Positions 55,701 to 64,000 of a stretch of DNA of 64,000 nucleotides are shown piece after piece. Within the stretch, counting starts at the first letter, position 1. Every line of letters starts with the position of its first letter. The DNA is from Neocallimastix lanati (nom. inval.) (taxonomy: Eukaryota; Neocallimastigomycota; Neocallimastigomycetes; Neocallimastigales; Neocallimastigaceae), in NCBI GenBank assembly GCA_016946835.1, contig JACVTC010000094.1, positions 667,501 to 731,500 on the forward strand, written 5' to 3'. Made by a program: the position numbers and the translations under genes. The notes beneath the pieces are model-generated. The model ran no database searches and was not told the DNA's origin. It saw only the letters and a program-made list of their open reading frames with translations.

Positions 55701-56236
55701 TTATTGAAAACAATATGGATCGTTATGAAATTCCACCTGCTGTTAAAAAATATACGAATAATTTTATTAAGTATATGAATGAATGGAGAAAGTATTATAA
55801 AGATGCTAGTATAGACGATTATAAAAAGAATAAAAATAAATTACATAATTGTGTTAATGATATAATTGAATGGGATAAGGTTATTAAAGATGCAAATAAA
55901 GAAGATAGTAAAAAGTATATAAATAATTTTAAAATTAAGTATAATAGGTTTAAAAAAAAAATAAAAACTGCTTTTGGAAATTACAACGATGATGAAAATG
56001 AAAGAATTAAGAGTATGAATGATCTTGTGGAATTTACCTATGATCTTAAAATGTATATTGAAGATGAAAGAAATTTTTATGGAATTTCACCAGATGATAT
56101 AAAAAATTTAACTGATAATATTTCTAAAACGATTAAATGGATGAAAAATAATAGAAATGCTAGTAAAGAAGATTATTATTATTATTTAAATATGTTAAGT
56201 GAAAGTGAAAATTCAATATTCCAAAATGAGTATTAA
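52745..56236 (+). CDS. HSP70 with about seven tandem C-terminal lid domains
   Basis: Intronless frame of 1163 residues; usual HSP70s have about 640. Residues 1-385 are an HSP70 ATPase domain: IGIDLGTSSSRIGV (Asp10, Thr13), Lys71 in IKRLIGRDF, Glu175 in [11 protein letters not shown], Asp199 in IVDLGGGTFDVTLL, GDTHLGGEDFTNRL and IILVGGSTRIPKV. Numbering stays aligned with bovine Hsc70. The linker is KDITISDVV instead of the usual DLLLLDV, and SBD beta (about 390-505) is diverged but keeps FSVDINGILNFSV. A helix A-like segment (LNSDEIERIKQNALEKI) leads into repeats of about 90 residues, each like the HSP70 lid (ERIKxMNxLxxYAxxL...IEWIKDNQNASKEDYExKKNEL). Repeats start near 531, 625, 715, 801, 895, 975 (shortened, diverged) and 1084. 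There is no EEVD, KDEL, signal peptide or membrane segment, so it is probably cytosolic. Function beyond ATP binding is unknown; partners could be held by the helical array. Confidence 0.92.
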   Translation: MVKCPAIGIDLGTSSSRIGVWQKNHVEIIPNELGKRKTPSYVSFTNSECLVGDRAFYQVGKNYKNTVFDIKRLIGRDFNDLNIYYDEKYRSFKVIEKDKRAYILIESKNETKNITPIELYSMILTKMKETAENYLCQSVSDAVITVPAYFNNAQRIATMKAAAIAGLNVLQIINEPTAAALAYGLNKKINREENLLIVDLGGGTFDVTLLTINNHSYKVKATAGDTHLGGEDFTNRLIDYFVKEFKEKYEKDPSTNPKSLRRLRIECEKIKISLTSFTEAQIDIDYLYDDIDFSSSITRSCFEKISSDLFEKIENTIKLVIDDSGLDKSEINEIILVGGSTRIPKVRNIITTLFDNKEINKTVDVDEAVTYGAAIQAFLLSGETEISEQIKDITISDVVSHSTSIRCIDDRENIIKYNSSIPKEKRIEWTIPSDQDSISFKIYEGKNQLLKDNYLLNEVIINKKSSLSSTIKINITFSVDINGILNFSVDDYHQLKKIISINSKNKMLNSDEIERIKQNALEKIKDKEKENERIKCMNQLDEYVFKLKTITENEKNIYVIPLDDIKDISNSINNTIEWIKDNQNASKEDYEQKKNELTEIHNHFKELYSHYHKLHKEKYDEKEKERIECKNCLVKNANDFKVYIENEKNRHGIPLEDINNINNSINEVIMWIKNNQNSSKEDYDKKNYELIEIQNYFQKLYSQYHKEIYDEKEMERIKFMNYINKYAYKLKAYIEKENNTHGIPPDLIKDINSSINDIIEWIKDNQDASVDDYEKKKNELIGIHNLLKQNAFEKIKDKEKENERIKCMNQLGEYANKLRIYIENEKNTQGIPPDVIKSVNNSINDTIEWIKDNQNATKEDFEKKNNELIEVHNHLKELYSHCHKSYKENYDEKEKERIEYMNYIIKYANNLKSYIENEKYMYGTSQEDINNINNSINDMIKWIKDNQIASKEEYEKKNYELIEIHNHLQKLYKNDFKEYFYIIKAFIENNMDRYEIPPAVKKYTNNFIKYMNEWRKYYKDASIDDYKKNKNKLHNCVNDIIEWDKVIKDANKEDSKKYINNFKIKYNRFKKKIKTAFGNYNDDENERIKSMNDLVEFTYDLKMYIEDERNFYGISPDDIKNLTDNISKTIKWMKNNRNASKEDYYYYLNMLSESENSIFQNEY

Positions 56237-57540
56237 GAAAAGTTTGATTCGTTTATTTTAATATAAACATAATATATTACATAAATATAATAAATAACCA
56301 TATAATATAATAAATTATATAAATGGTTAACAATTTTTGTATATATATTAATATATATAATTCTATGATATATATTTCTTTAAATAAATAAAGAATAATA
56401 ATTTTTTACTAAATGTTTTTCAAAAATTATTATTCTTTAATTATTTAAAGTTGTTTTTAGTTAATAATACTAATTATAACATTTATTTATTCAAAATAAT
56501 AAGAACAAAAGAATACGAATACTTTCATTCCAATATATAATTATATCATTTAAAAATTTGGGTAGCTAATAATTATTATAATTACTTACTACCTTACATA
56601 AAAGGGGAAAAAAAATAGAGGTCCTATTCCTCTCTATACGCATTACTTCTCAGTCTAAAAATAAAATTTTAAAATTTAATTAAAATAATTTTTTTTTCAT
56701 GAAATATATCATAAAATAAAATAAAATAAAATAAAATAAAAAAAAAAAAAAAAAAAAAAAAAAATTAAATAAATAATACTTATAAAAAAAAAAAACTTAA
56801 TTCAAAATCCTACAAATATGAGGTTCAAAATAAGAAAAATAAATAAATATATAAAAAATAAGTAATAAAATTAAATATAAAAATAAATAAATAAAATAAA
56901 TAAATAAATAAATAAATTACATAATTAAATAATAATAAATATAATAATTAATGCGTATATAGTAAATGAATAAAAAAAAATAATAATATTTTTTAGTAAA
57001 AAATATTAAAATATTTAAAAATAGTAATAATGAATTAATAATAATAATAATAATAATAATGAAATAATAGTAATAGTAATAGTAATAATAAACTAACAAA
57101 CAATAAAATTTTATTTTTAAAATATATAATCTATTAAAAGTAAAGTTAGCAAAGTTTTAAAAGTTGAATAATTATTATTACATTTTTTTTTTATACTGTA
57201 GGTAAAATCCATAAAAATAAAAAATTGTTTTAATACTTCTGAATATGATATTACAGATGGGTTAAATTTTATTATTTCGTATTTTATTAAGCATGCATTC
57301 GAAATACTAGTTTTAGAGCATTCCTATTATATAATTGCTTTAATTCTAAATAATCTTTTATTTATTATTAATTATTTATTATCAATTATTTATTATTTAT
57401 TGATTATTTTTAAAGTTTTGTACAGTTTCATTATATTTTGTTATTGCTTTTGTTTCCTTTAAAGATATAATAAAAAATTTTAATTTTTAATTAACTATCA
57501 AAATTTCATTTTCATCATATTGATGTTTATAATATATAGA
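56237..57540. other. AT-rich spacer
   Basis: A/T-rich DNA with an AAAAT array running into poly(A) (about 56713-56763), AAAT units and AAT runs. No coding content. It separates the multi-lid HSP70 gene from the tRNA gene. Confidence 0.6.
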
Positions 57541-57555
57541 AAAAAAAAAAAAAAA
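57541..57555 (-). terminator. Pol III T-run terminator of the tRNA-Gly gene
   Basis: On the minus strand a T run of 15 or more bases begins about 25 bases after the tRNA 3' end. A run of four or more T is the normal RNA polymerase III stop signal. Confidence 0.6.
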
Positions 57556-57579
57556 GTAAAATGAAATTTTTATACTTTT

Positions 57580-57650
57580 TGCGTTAACCGGGAATCGAAC
57601 CCGGGCCATTTGCTTGGAAGGCAAATATTCTACCTCTATACTATTAACGC
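57580..57650 (-). tRNA. tRNA-Gly (anticodon TCC)
   Basis: The minus-strand sequence folds as a 71-nt cloverleaf. The 7-bp acceptor stem is GCGTTAA/TTAACGC with discriminator A at 57580. The D arm is GTAT-loop-ATAT. The anticodon stem is TTTGC/GCAAA with loop CTTCCAA, giving TCC. The T arm is CCGGG-TTCGATT-CCCGG. The B box GGTTCGATTCC is perfect, CCA is not encoded and there is no intron. It would read GGA glycine codons. It is the only GC-rich structured RNA I found in the window. Confidence 0.96.
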
Positions 57651-59537
57651 TTTCACGTTAACGTTGTTACGATACAAATAATAAATAAAAAATAAATAAA
57701 AAATTAAATAAACTATTAAGATTAATTAATAAATAAATAAGAATAAATACTAAAGTATTAAAATATATAATAAGGAAATTAAATAATGCATAAATAATTA
57801 AATTATTTAAAATAATGTATTAATTGTATTTATTTAATATTGTAATAGTAAACAATTAGATATTTTATTATAAATAATTAAAATTATATTTATTATTATT
57901 TTATATTTTTATTATAAAATTTTTATTATACTTTATTATTTTTTTATTATTATCTTATATTAAATATTATATTAAAATTATATTTTATTATATTTTATTA
58001 TTATAAAATTATTATATTTTTGTTATTATATTTTTATTATATTTTATATTTTTATTTTTATTTTTACTCCAATCAAATAAATGTTTTAATGATATAAAAA
58101 GAACAAAGTAAAACAATACTTTAGTTCTTCCTCTTCTTTCAACTTTATTTTTATATTTTTCTTTTAATTTTTCTAGAATGAAATAGTAAATATTTAGTAT
58201 TAGTATTAATAAATAATTAAATAAATAATTATATAAAATTAAATTGTTCTCTAGTTAAATTGATTAGTTTTGTTTTTGTGTTTTATTATAGTTAAAGATA
58301 AAAATAATTTTGGTTAGTTTAAATATTTAGTTTGTTTTGGTAATTTAGTTTTAATTTAGAGATAAATTTTATTAAAATATTTATTTAAGTTATTTATATT
58401 AGAATAGTTAAAATAATATTTATTTTGTTAGTGAAAAATTAAATTTTTAATTATTAGAATATATTATTTTTTTTTAATAATCTTCAATTCTGTACCAACG
58501 TAAAATGTAAGAATCTATAATTATTTTTAACAAAATAATTATATTTTCTTAGTGTTAAGATAATAATTGAATTTCCATTTAATTCAATTTCAATTTCAAT
58601 TTCATTAATTCAGTTATTTGAATTTCAATATTAATAATTAATATTATAATAATTATTATTAAAATATTTAGGAATTAGTCTAGGCCAACTAATTACTAAA
58701 TATTATTAACATATTGAATTTAATATATATTAAATAATGTAAACACGTGATTGTCATTAAATTAATTTCTACATATTATATTTTAATTATAAAATATAAT
58801 ATTTAGCAATATTTGATTCTTATATTTTATTTATATTAAATATTTATATTATTATCTAACTTTATATTATCAATATCAAACTTATATTAATATTATTTAC
58901 ATATTCATATTAATAATTAATATTTTAATAATTAATTATTTTATATAAATACATGTTTAAATTCTTTGATTAATCCTTTGTAGGATTATTGTAATTTAAA
59001 TTATAGTAATAATTATATAAAATAATAATGTAATAAAATATTATTAAGATTAAATAAAATTTATATTTTAGATAAAAACTTAATTATAAAATTTACTAAT
59101 AACAATATGTTTTAAATAAGAATAAAATTTAATTATTAATTAATTACTATAATTTGGCATCTTGACCTAATCCTTAAGACCAAATTATCTTAAAACTATA
59201 ACACTTAGTTAGGTTATAATTAATATAACTTTTATTTAACTCATATTTCATTTATACAATTAATTATAATTAATAATTTATTTAATTATATATTAAAATT
59301 TTATTTAGTTTAATATTAAAATTTATTTAATCAAATAATTTTTATACATTTAAAATAATATTAAATTTATTTAATTATTCACTTAATTATTAAATTTATT
59401 AGTTTTAGTTTTCTCTCACTTATTAAATCATAAACTAAAACACTATTCTGTATTTTATCATGTATTCTGTATTCTATCATGTATTCTGTATTGTATTAAT
59501 CATGTATTTTATTATTAATGTATTGTTTTATATGTAA

Positions 59538-59869
59538 AGTTCTATAAAATAGAACTAAATAGATTAAATTTTAAATTTTATGATCGAAATAATTTTCATT
59601 ATTTTATTCTTTTATTTTCGATCATTATATTAGATTAAGTAATCGGTTAATTAAGGTTTTTCCAATTACTTCTTAAAAGTAATCGGTTTTACTTAATTAA
59701 CGCGATGATCGATATGGATAGAATATCGATCAAAAAACTTATCTAGGTTTTTCTTCTAGTCTTTTCCTAGATAAGAGATTTGTTAAGATTAGAACCCCTT
59801 TTGATTTTAACCTTATTTTGACAAAAAAGTATAAATAAGGCTCTTGAGTTCTCTTTGAGAAATCAAGAG
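59538..59869. other. Cluster of inverted repeats (hairpins)
   Basis: Five arm pairs in 330 bp. AGTTCTAT-AAA-ATAGAACT (59538-59556). TGATCGAAA (59581-59589) with TTTCGATCA (59616-59624). TGATCGATAT (59706-59715) with ATATCGATCA (59723-59732), loop of 7. CTTATCTAGG (59738-59747) with CCTAGATAAG (59766-59775). CTCTTGA-g-TTCTC (59841-59853) with GAGAA-a-TCAAGAG (59857-59869), loop TTT. A direct repeat AAGTAATCGGTT also occurs twice near 59638 and 59679. Confidence 0.8.
59830..59837 (+). promoter_or_regulatory. TATA-like box in front of a hairpin
   Basis: TATAAATA followed by AGG and, 3 bases later, the long hairpin 59841-59869. In DNA this AT-rich a TATA word is weak evidence alone; the position ahead of a structured transcript start is what draws attention. 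Confidence 0.3.
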
Positions 59870-60010
59870 TTATTATTATAACAATTATAATATAATAATA
59901 TTAACAATAAGTTTTAACATTTAAAATTTTTAATAAATAATAAAACAAATTATTTTAATAAAACAAATTTTATAATTAAAACTTTTCCTTATCAATTTTA
60001 GTGTTTCGTC

Positions 60011-60030
60011 TATTATAATTCGTTATAATA
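60011..60030. other. Perfect 8-bp hairpin with TTCG loop
   Basis: TATTATAA-TTCG-TTATAATA. A UUCG tetraloop gives unusually stable RNA hairpins when transcribed from this strand, although the closing pair here is A-T and not C-G. Confidence 0.6.
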
Positions 60031-60541
60031 AACTCGATAATTAGAAAGAACCATAGGTAAGTATGATTCTTTTCTAAACCTTTAATATTAGCAGTTAGAG
60101 CTAATATTAATGATTAATAATTTAATTATAATTTTTTAATTAAATTATTACATAAAATGATACGAAATATTAATAAATAGTTAAAATTAGTAAAATTGTT
60201 GATAGTAAGAATAATATAGTTTTTAAAGTTAAATAGTTTATTTTATGTTTAGTATAATATTAAAGGAATATAAATAAACAGTTAGTTAGTTAGTTAGTTA
60301 ATTGAAGAAAGAGATATGTATAAAATATTCTAGAGATAATTATATAATAATATTGAATTAGAGGAGTAATTAATATTCTTATATAGATTATAATAGAATA
60401 ATAATTGCATAATTGGTTGTACTTAAATTAAATAAAGAATAATAATAATAAAAGATTGACATATTTAAATTATTGTGTGAATTATTATTGTTAAAGTATA
60501 ATTATTCTTATAGAATTTATTAAGTGTTTACGCATAAGATT

Positions 60542-60596
60542 ACACCCTGATCCCTATACAAGTTAAAAATCTTGTATCAAAAATGATACGGGGTGT
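60542..60596. other. Structured block at the edge of the satellite
   Basis: ACACCC (60542-60547) pairs with GGGTGT (60591-60596). Inside, ATACAAG (60556-60562) pairs with CTTGTAT (60571-60577), or alternatively GTATC (60574-60578) with GATAC (60585-60589). This is one of the few GC-containing pieces near the satellite and directly precedes it. Confidence 0.5.
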
Positions 60597-60601
60597 CACT
60601 A

Positions 60602-63590
60602 AATACCTTGTATTTCCTATTAAATACTCTTAATAATAATAAAATAAAATTATTATTAAATATTCTTATTAAAATCTTTTATTAATATCAAATATAATAA
60701 AAATTATTATTAAATATTCTTATAAATTTCTTTTATTAATATTAAATATAATAAAAATTATTATTAAATATTCTTATAAATTTCTTTTATTAATATTAAA
60801 TATAATAAAAATTATTATTAAATATTCTTATTAAAATCTTTTATAATAAAAATTATTATTAAATATTCTAATAAAATTCTTTTATTAATATTAAATATAA
60901 TAAAAATTATTATTAAATATTCTTATTAAAATCTTTTATAATAAAAATTATTATTAAATATTCTTATAAAATTCTTTTATTAATATCAAATCTAATAAAA
61001 ATTATTATTAAATATTCTTATTAAAATCTTTTATTAATATTAAATATAATAAAAATTATTATTAAATATTCTTATAAATTTCTTTTATTAATATTAAATA
61101 TAATAAAAATTATTATTAAATATTCTTATTAAAATCTTTTATAATAAAAATTATTATTAAATATTCTTATAAAATTCTTTTATTAATATTAAATATAACA
61201 AAAATTATTATTAAATATTCTTATTAAAATCTTTTATAATAAAAATTATTATTAAATATTCTTATAAAATTCTTTTATTAATATCAAATCTAATAAAAAT
61301 TATTATTAAATATTCTTATTAAAATCTTTTATTAATATCAAATATAATAAAAATTATTATTAAATATTCTTATTAAAATCTTTTATAATAAAAATTATTA
61401 TTAAATATTCTTATAAACTGCTTTTATTAATATCAAATCTAATAAAAATTATTATTAAATATTCTAATAAAAAAAATCTTTTATTAATATTAAATATAAT
61501 AAAAATTATTATTAAATATTCTTATTAAATATTCTTTTATTAATATCAAATCTAATAAAAATTATTATTAAATATTCTTATAAAATTCTTTTATTAATAT
61601 CAAATCTAATAAAAATTATTATTAAATATTCTTATTAAAATCTTTTATTAATATTAAATATAATAAAAATTATTATTAAATATTCTTATAAATTTCTTTT
61701 ATTAATATTAAATATAATAAAAATTATTATTAAATATTCTTATTAAAATCTTTTATAATAAAAATTATTATTAAATATTCTAATAAAATTCTTTTATTAA
61801 TATCAAATCTAATAAAAATTATTATTAAATATTCTTATTAAAATCTTTTATTAATATCAAATATAATAAAAATTATTATTAAATATTCTTATTAAAATCT
61901 TTTATTAATATCAAATATAATAAAAATTATTATTAAATATTCTTATTAAAATCTTTTATAATAAAAATTATTATTAAATATTCTTATAAACTGCTTTTAT
62001 TAATATCAAATCTAATAAAAATTATTATTAAATATTCTAATAAAAAAAATCTTTTATTAATATTAAATATAATAAAAATTATTATTAAATATTCTTATTA
62101 AATATTCTTTTATTAATATCAAATCTAATAAAAATTATTATTAAATATTCTTATAAAATTCTTTTATTAATATCAAATCTAATAAAAATTATTATTAAAT
62201 ATTCTTATTAAAATCTTTTATTAATATCAAATCTAATAAAAATTATTATTAAATATTCTTATTAAAATCTTTTATTAATATTAAATATAATAAAAATTAT
62301 TATTAAATATTCTTATTAAAATCTTTTATAATAAAAATTATTATTAAATATTCTTATAAAATTCTTTTATTAATATCAAATCTAATAAAAATTATTATTA
62401 AATATTCTAATTAAAATCTTTTATTAATATCAAATATAATAAAAATTATTATTAAATATTCTTATTAAAATCTTTTATAATAAAAATTATTATTAAATAT
62501 TCTTATAAACTGCTTTTATTAATATCAAATCTAATAAAAATTATTATTAAATATTCTAATAAAAAAAATCTTTTATTAATATTAAATATAATAAAAATTA
62601 TTATTAAATATTCTTATTAAATATTCTTTTATTAATATCAAATCTAATAAAAATTATTATTAAATATTCTTATAAAATTCTTTTATTAATATCAAATCTA
62701 ATAAAAATTATTATTAAATATTCTTATTAAAATCTTTTATTAATATTAAATATAATAAAAATTATTATTAAATATTCTTATAAATTTCTTTTATTAATAT
62801 TAAATATAATAAAAATTATTATTAAATATTCTTATTAAAATCTTTTATAATAAAAATTATTATTAAATATTCTAATAAAATTCTTTTATTAATATCAAAT
62901 CTAATAAAAATTATTATTAAATATTCTTATTAAAATCTTTTATTAATATCAAATATAATAAAAATTATTATTAAATATTCTTATTAAAATCTTTTATTAA
63001 TATCAAATATAATAAAAATTATTATTAAATATTCTTATTAAAATCTTTTATAATAAAAATTATTATTAAATATTCTTATAAACTGCTTTTATTAATATCA
63101 AATCTAATAAAAATTATTATTAAATATTCTAATAAAAAAAATCTTTTATTAATATTAAATATAATAAAAATTATTATTAAATATTCTTATTAAATATTCT
63201 TTTATTAATATCAAATCTAATAAAAATTATTATTAAATATTCTTATAAAATTCTTTTATTAATATCAAATCTAATAAAAATTATTATTAAATATTCTTAT
63301 TAAAATCTTTTATTAATATCAAATCTAATAAAAATTATTATTAAATATTCTTATTAAAATCTTTTATTAATATTAAATATAATAAAAATTATTATTAAAT
63401 ATTCTTATTAAAATCTTTTATAATAAAAATTATTATTAAATATTCTTATAAAATTCTTTTATTAATATTAAATATAATAAAAATTATTATTAAATATTCT
63501 TATTAAAACAAATCTAATAAAAATAATTATTAAATATTTTATTAATATTAAATATAATAAAAATTATTACTAAATATTCTTATTAAAAAT
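60602..63590. repeat. 54/41-bp AT satellite with 1092-bp higher-order repeat
   Basis: About 3 kb of tandem monomers sharing the core ATAAAAATTATTATTAAATA. The long form is 54 bp; a short form of 41 bp lacks a 13-bp piece around ATTAATATCAAAT. A marker variant (AAACTGCTTTTATT) sits at 61418, 61991, 62510 and 63083, spacing 573, 519 and 573, so blocks alternate with a combined period of 1092 bp. The 54-bp difference is one monomer. No open frame. The last units (63500-63590) are degraded. The array could be centromeric, subtelomeric or internal; the window does not show which. Confidence 0.92.
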
Positions 63591-64000
63591 TATATAATAT
63601 TTAAATCATTACTAATTCTTATTTTTATATTAAGAATAATAAAAACCTATTTCAATAAATATTTGATGTAAAATACAGAATTATAAGTTTCTGTATAATA
63701 TTTTCTAAAACCTTTGAAATAAACTAAAAATAAAACAAAAATTAAAAATAAATTAAATCTTTATTAAAATAAAAATGAACTAAAATACAGAAGAATTCCA
63801 ATAATAAAAATGATCTAAAATACAGAAAATATCAATTCTGTATAATTCTCTCTCTGAATAACAATATCAAGAAGAAGCTACCGCCCGGAATGCCCTTCGT
63901 GATACAAGCTCCAAATTAATTTTTTATATTTTAATTTAATAAATGTTATTTTTTTTTTTTAAAAAAATAATTTAAAATAATAGTTAAAAATTAAAATAAA
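63591..64000. other. Satellite flank with repeated TAAAATACAGAA words and a GC-rich patch
   Basis: TAAAATACAGAA or close forms occur at about 63669, 63781 and 63811, with TTCTGTATAAT at about 63688 and 63834, making inverted pairs. A short GC-rich patch (CTACCGCCCGGAATGCCC) lies at 63878-63895. TCTGTATT words also occur before the hairpin cluster near 59447-59490, in the opposite orientation. No gene recognised up to the window end. Confidence 0.5.

Larger units (their letters stand above)
57651..60541. other. Homopolymer-poor AT-rich block, possible transposon or LTR-derived DNA
   Basis: Upstream of the tRNA gene the texture changes: nearly 3 kb of mixed A/T sequence with almost no homopolymer run of ten or more and no open frame. 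It contains repeated TCTGTATT/TCATGTAT words (59450-59490), the hairpin cluster at 59538-59869 with a TATA-like box, and a UUCG hairpin at 60011-60030. A solo LTR or a non-autonomous element inserted beside a tRNA gene is one explanation, but no terminal TG/CA repeat pair or primer-binding site was found. Confidence 0.45.

Noticed and set aside
56600-56660. Possible small structured RNA around GAGGTCCTATTCCTC
   Set aside because: Only one short imperfect stem and no box elements of a known RNA family.
60602-63590. CRISPR-like array
   Set aside because: Regular spacing but no unique spacers; the whole unit is repeated and the genome is eukaryotic, so it is a satellite.

Overview
The window looks like nuclear DNA from an extremely AT-rich, intron-rich, early-diverging fungus. 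An anaerobic gut fungus (Neocallimastigomycota) fits best. The grounds are intergenic DNA made almost only of A/T homopolymers and short A/T repeats, long poly-Asn runs inside proteins, many short GT-AG introns, eukaryotic gene families only, and a pol III type tRNA gene. No similarity search could be run, so the organism call is inference.

Layout: 1-3405 is repeat-rich intergenic DNA. 3406-5439 is a nine-exon SR splicing factor. A short LINE 3' fossil lies at 6233-6572. 8435-10647 is a three-exon protein with eight PPGG motifs, resembling the Jupiter/HN1 family. 11947-14483 and 15272-17440 (minus) are Asn-rich, mostly disordered proteins that I do not recognise. 17634-23440 (minus) is a 19-exon DNA topoisomerase III of the TOP3B type, whose whole exon structure can be reconstructed in frame. 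23441-30566 is mostly empty but holds two decayed coding stretches, one probably from a solute-binding-like protein. 30567-32753 is a TPR-like protein. 33416-41612 is a LINE graveyard: three same-strand 5'-truncated copies joined end to end at poly(A) tracts, a 5' fragment with the start of the endonuclease domain, and a fourth copy with internal deletions. 42813-45138 (minus) is a five-exon EXS-domain membrane protein of the ERD1 type. 45139-49849 is repeats and AT-rich spacer.

The most interesting region is 49850-56236. Two HSP70 paralogues lie head to head. The minus-strand one is almost complete but has an in-frame stop and a damaged phosphate-loop motif. The plus-strand one (1163 residues, one exon) has a well-conserved HSP70 ATPase domain, a diverged linker and substrate-binding domain, and then about seven tandem copies of the HSP70 C-terminal helical lid, arranged as a duplicated three-lid block plus one. 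I know of no described HSP70 with this layout.

The right end changes character. After a tRNA-Gly(TCC) gene on the minus strand (57580-57650) comes about 3 kb of AT-rich DNA nearly free of homopolymer runs. It contains a dense cluster of perfect or near-perfect hairpins around a TATA-like box (59538-59869). A 54/41-bp satellite of about 3 kb follows (60602-63590) with a clear higher-order period of 1092 bp (573 + 519). The genes do not form one pathway; they are housekeeping genes (splicing, topoisomerase, Golgi membrane protein, tRNA) interspersed with accessory and repetitive DNA.
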